In this document: piece by piece, positions 38,404-45,682 of the stretch | How the letters are laid out: each line of letters opens with the position of its first letter | Numbering within the stretch: position 1 is the stretch's first letter | Assembly (NCBI GenBank): GCA_016709545.1 | Contig: JADJMO010000013.1 | Location: 62,001 to 126,000, forward strand | Source: Myxococcales bacterium | Lineage (GTDB): Bacteria; Myxococcota_A; Polyangia; Polyangiales; JADJMO01 | Reading direction: 5' to 3' | DNA length: 64,000 nt | Position numbers and translations under genes: made by a program | The notes under the pieces: model-generated | What the model was told of the DNA's origin: nothing | The model's input: the letters and a program-made list of their open reading frames with translations, nothing else | Databases searched by the model: none

Positions 38404-39509
38404 GCTGCTGGAGCATACGAGCCGTCGGCTCGACAGCCGATCTGGTTCCGTGCGGCGCTCGCCTCCAGCGCCCATCGACCGCCGGCTGGGAGCGGAACGA
38501 GCTCGTCGACAGGATCGCTCTTGCACCGGGGCGTCGCGAGGACGATCTCACCACGCTCCGAGATCAGACGGATTGTTGCAGCGCCGGTCGGGCCTTCGCA
38601 GACCAGCCGATGGCGGAGGCGCACGCTCTTGGCCCCCTTCGCGTCCCCGAGACCGAACATCACGTAATAGTCGCCGACGTACTTGGTTGCAGGCACCAGC
38701 AGTCGGCCGGAGACGATCGCGGGGGCCGTGCCGATGAAAGCTCCGTCGGGCAGTGTCCCAGCCTCGAACGCCGGGTCTGTGACGACCGCGGAGAGCGACA
38801 GCGTCGTCGCGACACCGAGGCCGTAGGGCACGCCCATGATGTCACGCGCAGGGGCGAGATCGATCGTGGTCTCGACAAACGGATCGAACGCGGTCTTCGG
38901 GGCGACGACGAAGCCATCTGCGGCCACGGCCAGGAGGTCCCACTCCGGCGTTGCGTGGATGGCCGCCAGGCTCGCCTGGTCGGCGGGGACACCCTTGATG
39001 CTCAGGACCGCGGTTGGAAAGACGCGCAGTGCCGGGCTGGCCGATGGCGTCGTCACCGCGGGCACGCCCGACGGGCACAGCGTGACGTCGAGGTCGATGA
39101 GGCGAGGTGCATCGCTCAGGCGTCCAGAGCCGTTGACCGTCCCCTTCACTGCGAGGCCTGGCGATGCCCCTAGAGTCAGTCGCAGCCCTGGCGCACAGGG
39201 GTCGGGCAGGCTGACAGTGGCCGACCCAGCCGCATCGAGGGTGGCGAAGCCCACCTCGCCCGCCCAGCGGAAGGCAACGGTCTTGCCTGGAAGTCGACCT
39301 TGGGGGAACCAGGCTTCGATGAGTAGCGGGCCGTAGCGGTCGGGCAGCTCGCCGTGGAACTGGGCGGCGAACGGGGCCGAACCCTGGACGACACACGTGG
39401 ACGGCGTGTCGATGACGTCACCGCCAGCGTCCTCCATGGCTTTGGGCGGGTCGACGGCCTTTCCGCTGCAGGACAGCGTCGCCAGCACGGCACAGATAGC
39501 GAACCGCAT
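38373..39509 (-). CDS. Lipoprotein, hypothetical (378 aa)
   Basis: A 378-residue exported protein with a short signal peptide and lipobox (MRFAICAVLATLSCSGKAVD). After a ~20-residue linker the mature part is beta-rich throughout: FRWAGEVGFATLDAAGSATV, LRLTLGASPGLAVKGTVNGS, DAPRLIDLDVTLC, and a later DYYVMFGLGDAKGAKSVRLR. The first half reads like a carboxypeptidase-regulatory or Ig-like fold. No catalytic motif is visible. The overlap of its 3' end with the frameshifted lipoprotein gene suggests one of the two ends is displaced. Without a family match, only surface location can be proposed. Confidence 0.75.
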   Translation of the reverse strand: MRFAICAVLATLSCSGKAVDPPKAMEDAGGDVIDTPSTCVVQGSAPFAAQFHGELPDRYGPLLIEAWFPQGRLPGKTVAFRWAGEVGFATLDAAGSATVSLPDPCAPGLRLTLGASPGLAVKGTVNGSGRLSDAPRLIDLDVTLCPSGVPAVTTPSASPALRVFPTAVLSIKGVPADQASLAAIHATPEWDLLAVAADGFVVAPKTAFDPFVETTIDLAPARDIMGVPYGLGVATTLSLSAVVTDPAFEAGTLPDGAFIGTAPAIVSGRLLVPATKYVGDYYVMFGLGDAKGAKSVRLRHRLVCEGPTGAATIRLISERGEIVLATPRCKSDPVDELVPLPAGGRWALEASAARNQIGCRADGSYAPAAYELDEFAFE

Positions 39510-39598
39510 GCCTACCGCTTTGCAAGATCCCGACCAGTGCGACGAGGGGAGAACCCTAGGAGTACGTGGCTCGCCACTGAGCCAAGTCGTGTCACCAG

Positions 39599-39970
39599 TC
39601 AGTCGTCGTCCGAGGACTTCTTCTTCTTCGGGCTGTCGTCGTCGTCGTCCGACGACTTCTTCTTGCCCTTGTCGTCGTCGTCATCGGCCGACTTGCTCTT
39701 CTTCGGCTTGTTCTTGTCGCACACCGAGAGGGCGAGGAACGCCGTGTCGAGGTTGCTCAGCTTGACGATGGTCTTGGCCGCGCACTTGTAGGCGTCCGGA
39801 TCGCGCTCCTTGAGCTCGTTCATGCTCTTGAGGCACTTGGAGGTGGAGAGCTTGAAGCTGCCCTTCTCCTTCTCGCCGAGCTCCTCGAGCTTCTTGCAGA
39901 CGGCCTCGGGGGTCGGGGTGCAGCCGCCAGCGAAGGCGAGCAGCACGAGGGTGAGGAGGGCGCGTTTCAT
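39599..39970 (-). CDS. Small lipoprotein with Asp/Lys/Ser repeat tail
   Basis: A 123-residue lipoprotein: signal peptide and lipobox MKRALLTLVLLAFAGGCTPT, a ~65-residue helical domain with four cysteines (EAVCKKLEELGEKEKGSF, SKCLKSMNELKERD, YKCAAKTIVKLSN, LALSVCDK), then a low-complexity tail of acidic and basic blocks (KKSKSADDDDDKGKKKSSDD and two further KKSSDD units). The helical Cys domain recurs in many myxobacterial lipoproteins. The repeated tail is encoded by GTCGTC-rich DNA on the plus strand and may vary in length between strains. The role is unknown. Confidence 0.78.
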   Translation of the reverse strand: MKRALLTLVLLAFAGGCTPTPEAVCKKLEELGEKEKGSFKLSTSKCLKSMNELKERDPDAYKCAAKTIVKLSNLDTAFLALSVCDKNKPKKSKSADDDDDKGKKKSSDDDDDSPKKKKSSDDD

Positions 39971-40024
39971 GGGGCCGAGGGTAGCTCGAATGCGGGCTCG
40001 TCGGCCACGTGGTAACCGGGAGCC

Positions 40025-40430
40025 ATGAGCGACCAGGAGTCCCAGGCGATCGTGGAGACGTTCCTGCGCGAGCTCGAGGCTGGCCACAACGAGGCCGCCC
40101 TCGCGCTGCTCGCGGACGACGTCGTCTACGAGAACGTCCCCTTCCCTCCCGCGCGCGGCAAGGTCGCGACCGAGAAGATGCTGCGACAGTTCCTGAAGCT
40201 GTTCGACACCTTCCAGGTGACGATGCACGCCATCGCGGCACGCGACGGCGTCGTGCTCACCGAGCGCACCGACGTTCTCTCGGGCAAGGTCTTCCACCTC
40301 GACATCTGGGTGTGCGGCACCTTCGAGGTGCGCGACGGCAAGATCACCGTCTGGCGCGACCGCTTTGATCCGTGCAGACGACGACCAGCTGTTCACCGGG
40401 CCGATCCGCAAGCTGCTCGGCCTGGTCTGA
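40025..40430 (+). CDS. SnoaL/limonene-epoxide-hydrolase-like protein, frameshifted near 40370
   Basis: A ~135-residue protein of the NTF2-like fold, close to the limonene-1,2-epoxide hydrolase branch. Visible blocks are QAIVETFLRELEAGHNEAAL, LLADDVVYENVPFPPARGK, FDTFQVTMHAIAARDGVVLT and VWVCGTF-like VCGTFEVRDGKITVWRDRFD. After WRDRFD the expected end DDDQLFTGPIRKLLGLV appears in the next frame and stops at 40428-40430. Without the shift the frame would run to 40462 into the convergent PilZ gene. ATG 40025 starts the first helix. It could be an enzyme or a ligand-binding protein; members vary widely. Confidence 0.78.
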
Positions 40431-40449
40431 TCGGCCTGGTCGCTCCGGG

Positions 40450-40863
40450 TCACTCCTCGTAGAAGATCGGGCTCCGCAGGCGCAGGAACCGCTCGATGCG
40501 CTTCTGGTCCACCGCATCGAGCCCCTGGAACTGGAGGCCGAAGCCCGGCTTGGTGTCGGTCGGCTCGTCGTACGCACGCACCCAGCGCACGACGCCGCGC
40601 ACGAGGATCGGGTCGACATCGTCGGGGAGCGTGAGCTGCAGCTGGAGGACGTCGCCGATCCGGTGGACCTGGTAGGTCTGCACGAAGAGGCCGCCGTCCG
40701 AGAGGTTCTCGGAGAACCCCTGGTAGAAGTTGTGCTCGCTGACGTGGCTGACGTGCGCCTCGAGGTCGAAGCGGACGTCGAACCCGACCGAGACGCGCTC
40801 CCGGCTGCGACGCGAGGACTGCGACGGGCGGGACTCGGGCGGGGGCTCGTGGCCGACCATCAT
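40450..40863 (-). CDS. PilZ domain-containing protein
   Basis: A 137-residue PilZ protein of the type with a short N-terminal tail that is multiplied in myxobacteria (TIGR02266-like). The di-GMP-binding features are an Arg-rich entry (SSRRSRERVSVGFDVRFDLE) and the second motif FSENLSDGGLFVQT, with the beta-barrel continuing as RIGDVLQLQLTLPDD and ILVRGVVRWVRAYDE. The first motif is R-S-R-E-R rather than the canonical RxxxR, so binding should be tested. Expected role: c-di-GMP-responsive output, often affecting motility. It is convergent with the SnoaL-like gene. Confidence 0.88.
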   Translation of the reverse strand: MMVGHEPPPESRPSQSSRRSRERVSVGFDVRFDLEAHVSHVSEHNFYQGFSENLSDGGLFVQTYQVHRIGDVLQLQLTLPDDVDPILVRGVVRWVRAYDEPTDTKPGFGLQFQGLDAVDQKRIERFLRLRSPIFYEE

Positions 40864-40935
40864 CTTGCTCTTGGGTAGGCCGGCGGAGGGCGGCGTTTCG
40901 AGGCCGGATGGAACGGCGGTTGCTCCATCCGACGC

Positions 40936-41442
40936 ATGCGCCGGTCAGCCTACTCGATCCTACTGCTGGCGAGTTCGGCGTCTGCGGAGGGAATGCCGCA
41001 CGAAGAGCCCATGCCGAGCGACGAACTGAAGGCGCCCACCACGTTGCACCCCACGCCCACTCCGTCGCCCGAGAGCGTCACTGAGCCCGTGGCGCCCACT
41101 GGACCGGCGCGCTGGTATGGCGGGTCGATCTGGGCGACCGACTCGCTGGTGGCGCTCAGCGTGGTCCCGGGGATGCTGGTGAGCTTGACGGCGCAACGCG
41201 CGGGCATCGGCATGATGGGGGTGTCGCTCGCCGGCTACCTGCTCGCGCCCGCCTTCGTGCACGCAGCGCACGGCAATCTCGGGCGCGGGTTCCTCTCGGT
41301 GGCGATGCGGGCAGCTCTCCCCCTCCTGTTCGGCGCGATCGGTGGACTCGCGGGCTGCTCGCCCTGGAACTGGGTCTGCTCGGCCGACGGTGCCGCTGCC
41401 GGCGCGCTGGTCGGCTACGCGAGCGCCATCGGATCGACATGA
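40936..41442 (+). CDS. Hypothetical membrane protein (168 aa)
   Basis: A 168-residue protein. The first ~17 residues (MRRSAYSILLLASSASAEG) form a signal peptide. A Pro/Thr/Ser-rich linker (KAPTTLHPTPTPSPESVT) leads to about three membrane helices in the C-terminal 105 residues (LVALSVVPGMLVSLTAQRAG, MMGVSLAGYLLAPAFVHAAH, ALPLLFGAIGGLAGCSPWNW, AAAGALVGYASAI). Similar short proteins occur next to lipoprotein genes in myxobacteria. I cannot assign a function. It ends convergent with the gene at 41517. Confidence 0.7.
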   Translation: MRRSAYSILLLASSASAEGMPHEEPMPSDELKAPTTLHPTPTPSPESVTEPVAPTGPARWYGGSIWATDSLVALSVVPGMLVSLTAQRAGIGMMGVSLAGYLLAPAFVHAAHGNLGRGFLSVAMRAALPLLFGAIGGLAGCSPWNWVCSADGAAAGALVGYASAIGST

Positions 41443-41516
41443 CCGCGCTCGCGTGGATCACCGGCCTCGCGACAAGCCAGCGAGGGTCGCGGTCACCCTC
41501 TCCCGACGCGCTCGAC

Positions 41517-42116
41517 CTACGGCCTCGCGCTGATCGGACAGTGGTAGCTCAGAAGACGCCTGACGCGAGGGGCCGCGCCGCCTGGAAGCGGCATGGCCAC
41601 CAGCTGCGGAGAGATCGCGCCGACCTTGCGGGTGCTGACCTTCAGCCGGTACGACCCGAAGATCGGCCAGCCGATACCTGCCAGGACCACACCGCTGCCC
41701 ATGAGCACGGCTCCCCACACGCCCACCTGCCGGCCCATCTGCTGGTCTGTGGAGATCGCCGAGGCGGCGAGGACCAAGAACCCGCCGCCGAACAGCGCGC
41801 ACCCCGAAATCCCGAGGCCGAGCCCTGTGTTCCGCAGGTCCCTGGAGCCCACCTCCACGTCCACGAAGAGCGGGCGAACGAGGTTGACCCGGTTCTTGCG
41901 CTCGTACACGTCTCGGCCCCGCGCGAGGACGGTGTAGCGCCCCGGCGGGAGGTGGAGGGCGCAGGGAGCTTCGCAATGTCGGACGACCGGGAGGTCCACG
42001 CCTTCGACGTCGAACCCGAGGCCTGGTCGATCGGCGTTCAGGTAGAGCGGCACCGTCTAGGCAGCCGTCGCCGAAGCGGTCGCGAACAGCATCCCGAGCG
42101 CGGCCGCCGATCGCAT
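41517..42116 (-). pseudogene. PEGA-like membrane protein interrupted by an in-frame TAG at 42057-42059
   Basis: ATG 42116 starts a normal signal peptide (MRSAAALGMLFATASATAA) whose next codon is TAG, in the same frame as the rest of the gene. The rest reads TVPLYLNADRPGLGFDVEGV, ALHLPPGRYTVLARGRDVYE and two membrane helices (LGLGISGCALFGGGFLVLAA, VGVWGAVLMGSGVVLAGIGW), followed by a basic tail. A single C-to-T change would turn CAG (Gln), as in ATAAQTVPLYLN, into this TAG. As given, the gene is broken between signal peptide and mature protein. A GTG at 42053 could restart the protein but would lack the signal. The domain LPPGRYTVLARG resembles PEGA-type beta domains. Confidence 0.68.
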
Positions 42117-42201
42117 GCGAACGGCGCGTGCAGAAACCCTGCCACCCACGACGGGTGAAGGTCGCCAAGGACTGCGCTGTTCTCGGTGACCAACCCGAGC
42201 G

Positions 42202-43161
42202 ATGAGGTGCGTCGTTCTTGGTCTGCTCGCGCTCGGGTGTCGTGGTGCACCGTCGAGTGCACCGACACCCATGGTGGTCGTGCCGCGCGTGGTCGTACGC
42301 GCGAGTCCGAGCACGCAACCCATGGCTGCACCGCTGGCCGTGCCGAAGGCCACCATTCCTTCGCTGACGATTCCGAGCGTGCGCGCTCACTTCCTCGTGA
42401 CGACGCCGAGCCCGTTCCCTTCCATGGACGGCCCCTCCCTCTCGGGTTCGTTGCGCGGCCTGGCCTTCGGCATGTCGGCGAGCGAAATCAAGGCCACGTT
42501 CCCGCTGTGGGAGGCCTTCGACTACGGCGGCAAGTCAAAGCCCTCGCCGAAAGCGGTCCACGCTGGATTGCTGTCGGGGTCCGTGTTCGGGCTCGGTCTG
42601 CATCGCGTCGCCATCACCTATCCGAGCCTGGCGGCCGCCAAGAAGTCGCTCACGGCGACCTGGGGTTCCCCGCGGGCTCACCAGGGCAGCCTGGTGTGGC
42701 ACGACGCGGAGAGCTGGGTCGTGGCGACGCTGGAGCCATCGAACGGCGGCGCGGTCCTCTTCCTGGAACCATGGGTGCCCCTCGCCGAGACGCTGCGCGA
42801 CGGAGGCGAGCTCGCGTGGATGGACAAGCACCTCCTCGACGCCGAAGTACAGCAACTGGCGCCCGTCCTGGTCGAGGCTCTCCGGAGCTGCCTGAGGACC
42901 GAGGGCATGCTGGAAGGCGACCTTGTCGATGGAAGGCTGGGGGTCTACTCGACACCGACGGGCGGCGTGGCGCGCTACGTCCTCCAAATCATCGACCCGT
43001 ACGAAGAGGCGCTGCCTCTGCTGAAAGCGAAGCTCGTGAAGGTCTCGTCCGTCGGAGAGGAGACCACGTTCGTGAACACGTCGAGGTCGGTGACGGTCCG
43101 GTATCGGGTAGACGAGCACTGGACGCGCATCTCGGTGTCGCGCTTCGTGGAGGGGAAGTGA
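42202..43161 (+). CDS. Lipoprotein, hypothetical (319 aa)
   Basis: A 319-residue exported protein. ATG 42202 gives the lipobox MRCVVLGLLALGCRGAPSSA, followed by a Pro/Val/Ser/Thr-rich linker of ~50 residues. The main domain (residues ~70-319) starts SLSGSLRGLAFGMSASEIKA, a pattern seen in many myxobacterial lipoproteins where GM(S)xxE marks a repeated structural unit. The FGLGLHRVAITYPSLAAAKK and VGEETTFVNTSRSVTVRYRV strands follow. No active-site motif is visible. It is transcribed divergently from the TAG-interrupted gene across 85 bp. Confidence 0.75.
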   Translation: MRCVVLGLLALGCRGAPSSAPTPMVVVPRVVVRASPSTQPMAAPLAVPKATIPSLTIPSVRAHFLVTTPSPFPSMDGPSLSGSLRGLAFGMSASEIKATFPLWEAFDYGGKSKPSPKAVHAGLLSGSVFGLGLHRVAITYPSLAAAKKSLTATWGSPRAHQGSLVWHDAESWVVATLEPSNGGAVLFLEPWVPLAETLRDGGELAWMDKHLLDAEVQQLAPVLVEALRSCLRTEGMLEGDLVDGRLGVYSTPTGGVARYVLQIIDPYEEALPLLKAKLVKVSSVGEETTFVNTSRSVTVRYRVDEHWTRISVSRFVEGK

Positions 43162-43255
43162 CGCTCTTGCGGGAGCCCGAGGCGACCGCCTCGATCTCCG
43201 TGGGCGGGCAGGCCGAACTTGCACGTGGTCTGAAGGAGTCCGTAGCCTCTTCGCC

Positions 43256-43705
43256 ATGGACGTCTTCCGCTCGCCGCCGTTCGCGACCTACTGCCTCTTC
43301 GCCGCGGGGCTGTGCGTGCTCCTCATCCTGGTCGACTCGGCCGGGGGCGGCGCTCGCGCGTCGTCCAAGACCACGCCCAACAAGGAGGACGCGGGGACCG
43401 TCTCCAAGGGCGCCAAGGTCGTCACCGAGGACCCCGAGCAGGTGGCCCGGGTGATGCGCGCGCACCGCAACGCGCTCGCGAACATCGTCCCGTTCCTCAT
43501 CGTGACGTTCCTCTACGTGGTGCTCGGCGCGTCGAAGAGCTGGGTCCTCGGCCTCTGCGGCACGTTCGCGGCCATGCGCGTCGTGCACGCGCTCGCGTAC
43601 ATCAAGGGCGTCCAGCCGTGGCGCACGATCTCGTTCGCCATCGGCCAGACGTGCACCGGCATCGCGGTGGTGCAGGTGATCCGGGCGGCCCTCGCCCTCG
43701 GGTGA
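43256..43705 (+). CDS. MAPEG family membrane protein (microsomal glutathione S-transferase-like)
   Basis: A 149-residue integral membrane protein of the MAPEG group, the family of microsomal glutathione transferases and PGE synthase 1. The family signature VARVMRAHRNALANIVPFLI (ERxxRAHxNxxE/N-type) is present near residues 63-82, followed by hydrophobic helices SWVLGLCGTFAAMRVVHALA and TISFAIGQTCTGIAVVQVIR. Expected activity: glutathione-dependent conjugation or peroxidase chemistry on lipophilic substrates. ATG 43256 is 91 bp after the previous stop. The gene is convergent with tRNA-Pro. Confidence 0.9.
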   Translation: MDVFRSPPFATYCLFAAGLCVLLILVDSAGGGARASSKTTPNKEDAGTVSKGAKVVTEDPEQVARVMRAHRNALANIVPFLIVTFLYVVLGASKSWVLGLCGTFAAMRVVHALAYIKGVQPWRTISFAIGQTCTGIAVVQVIRAALALG

Positions 43706-43725
43706 GAGGGCAGAAACCGAGAAAC

Positions 43726-43801
43726 TGGTCGGGGAGGCGGGATTTGAACCCGCGACAACGAGCACCCAAAGCTCGTGCACTACCGGACTGTGCGACTCCC
43801 G
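43726..43801 (-). tRNA. tRNA-Pro (anticodon TGG), one base short in the acceptor stem
   Basis: Minus-strand tRNA-Pro with anticodon TGG in the loop TTTGGGT, D-arm GCAC...GTGC, T-arm GCGGG-TTCAAAT-CCCGC and an encoded CCA. The 3' acceptor strand is CTCCCCG, which needs CGGGGAG at the 5' end, but the sequence shows only CGGGAG, one G short. This mirrors the small indels in protein genes. It is therefore more likely a consensus error than a dead tRNA. Confidence 0.88.
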
Positions 43802-43858
43802 AGACGGGCCGATTCGTAGACCTCCCCATCCGGCCGCGCAACCCCTTACCATCGGAGG

Positions 43859-45640
43859 GTGCAACCGCAGTCCGCCGGCGATCGCTCGCTCCGGGACCGC
43901 GTGGTGGAGGTCTTCTTCCCCGCGCGCGACCTCGGCGCGGAGGAGATCGAGCGCCTGGAGCAGGAGCGGCAGCACCACAACCTGCGGCGCGCGCGCCTGT
44001 ATGCGCCCCTGCTCCTCGCCGTGCACGTGGGCATCGCGACCGGCCAGATCCTGGTCGCCCCGAGCAGCCCCGCAGAGGCCTACTGGCGCTCGGGGCTCGT
44101 CACGCTGCACGCGGCGATGATCCCGCTGTCGCTGTTCGTCGGGGTCGTCGCGTTCCTCCCCGACCGCAAGGCGCCGTTCCTCCAGCGGCGCGTCGGCGAG
44201 ATGCTGGCCATCCCCTACGCCGTCTGGGGCGCCCTGCTCGCGCTGAACGCGCAGCGGATCCACACCGCCATCAACCCCTACGTGATGACCATCCTCGCGG
44301 TGGCCGTCGGCGTGCGGCTGCGCGTGGTCTCGCACAGCATCGCCCTCTTCGGCGCGCTCGGCGTGCTGCTCGCGGGCTACCCCTACGTGCAGCCGCACGA
44401 CGGGATCCGCCGCGCCACCTCGCTCACCGCCATGGGGTTCACGCTCATCGCGTTCGGCATCGCGCGGAGCTCGTTCTCCGCGCTCGTGCGCGAGGTCCGC
44501 GCGCGGGTGACCGTCGAGCGCGCCAACGAGACCCTCGAGCGGCGCGTCGCCGAGCAGGTGAGCGAGATCGTCGCCCGCGCCAAGGAGATCGAGCAGCTCA
44601 ACTTCCAGCTCGACGAGAAGGTGAAGGAGCGATCCCGCGAGCTCTCCGTCGCCCTCTCGCGGCTCGCCGAGGCACACGCGGTGGCGCCTCCCCTGCCCTC
44701 CGGGACCGTGCTCGGGGAGCGCGTGGTCATCGAACGACCCCTCGGATTCGGGGGCATGGGGGTCGTCTACCGGGGTCACGATCGGGTCATCGACCGCCCC
44801 GTGGCCATCAAAATGGTGCAGGCCGCGACCGCCCAGGAACTCGACGGTCTCTACCGCTTCCTGCGCGAGGCGAGCGCGGCGGCGAGCGTGCGCCATCCGG
44901 CGATCGTCCGGTCGCTGCACGTCGACGTCTCCGAGGACGGCCGCCTCTTCCAGATCCTCGAGCTCGTCGAGGGGGAAACCCTGGCCGCGCGGCTCGGGAG
45001 CGAGCCCACGCTGCCCGTCACGATGGGCCTGCGGATCGGCGCGACGCTCGCCGACGCGCTCGCCGCGGCCCACGCCGCGGGCATCGTGCACCGCGACGTG
45101 AAGCCGTCCAACGTGATGCTCACGTCGACCGCACCGGGCCTGAAGCTGCTGGATTTCGGGGTCTCCAAGCTGCACGGTGCCCTGCCCACCGGGAGCACAC
45201 GGTCCGGCGCGATCGTCGGCACGCCCGAGTACATGGCGCCCGAACAGATCCTGGATCCCGAGCACGCCGCCGAGAAGGTCGACGTCTACGCGGCGGGCCT
45301 CATCGTCTACCAGGCGCTCGCCGGTCGACTGCCGTTCCAGGCAAAGTCGCCCGCGGCGTGGATGCGCGCGCACGCCGAGAGCGTGCCCGAGCCGCTCGTG
45401 CTCGGCGCCGAGGCACCCGCGGAGCTCGTGGGCCTCGTCATGCAATGTCTGGCCAAGGACCCGGCCGCCCGACCGTCGGCGGCCGAGGTCGCTGCGGCGT
45501 TCGGCGTGCTCGCGGACGCATGCTCGGCGCAACCGCTCGAGGAGCAAGTGAGCACGCGAACCGTGCGCGAGTCCGCCCTCCCGAACCCGGTGGGGCCGCT
45601 GTCCCCCACCCTCGTCGCGGGCACCACGGGACCCGGTTGA
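43859..45640 (+). CDS. Membrane Ser/Thr protein kinase with N-terminal membrane domain
   Basis: A 593-residue kinase with an unusual order. Residues ~45-200 are five or six membrane helices (ARLYAPLLLAVHVGIATGQ, MIPLSLFVGVVAFLP, VMTILAVAVGVRLRVV, ALFGALGVLLAGYP). A coiled coil follows at ~215-275 (VERANETLERRVAEQVSEIV, KEIEQLNFQLDEKVKERSRE). The kinase domain is at ~285-555: G-loop GFGGMGVVYRG, the Lys in PVAIKMVQA, catalytic IVHRDVKPSNVML, DFG in LLDFGVSK and GTPEYMAPEQ. All catalytic residues are present. Most bacterial kinases of this family have the kinase first and one membrane helix after it. The reversed topology here resembles adenylate-cyclase-type receptors. GTG 43859 is the start. 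Confidence 0.93.
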   Translation: MQPQSAGDRSLRDRVVEVFFPARDLGAEEIERLEQERQHHNLRRARLYAPLLLAVHVGIATGQILVAPSSPAEAYWRSGLVTLHAAMIPLSLFVGVVAFLPDRKAPFLQRRVGEMLAIPYAVWGALLALNAQRIHTAINPYVMTILAVAVGVRLRVVSHSIALFGALGVLLAGYPYVQPHDGIRRATSLTAMGFTLIAFGIARSSFSALVREVRARVTVERANETLERRVAEQVSEIVARAKEIEQLNFQLDEKVKERSRELSVALSRLAEAHAVAPPLPSGTVLGERVVIERPLGFGGMGVVYRGHDRVIDRPVAIKMVQAATAQELDGLYRFLREASAAASVRHPAIVRSLHVDVSEDGRLFQILELVEGETLAARLGSEPTLPVTMGLRIGATLADALAAAHAAGIVHRDVKPSNVMLTSTAPGLKLLDFGVSKLHGALPTGSTRSGAIVGTPEYMAPEQILDPEHAAEKVDVYAAGLIVYQALAGRLPFQAKSPAAWMRAHAESVPEPLVLGAEAPAELVGLVMQCLAKDPAARPSAAEVAAAFGVLADACSAQPLEEQVSTRTVRESALPNPVGPLSPTLVAGTTGPG

Positions 45641-45682
45641 CCACTTGCACCGCGGTCGACTCCACGCTCAAAGCCTCGTCCC

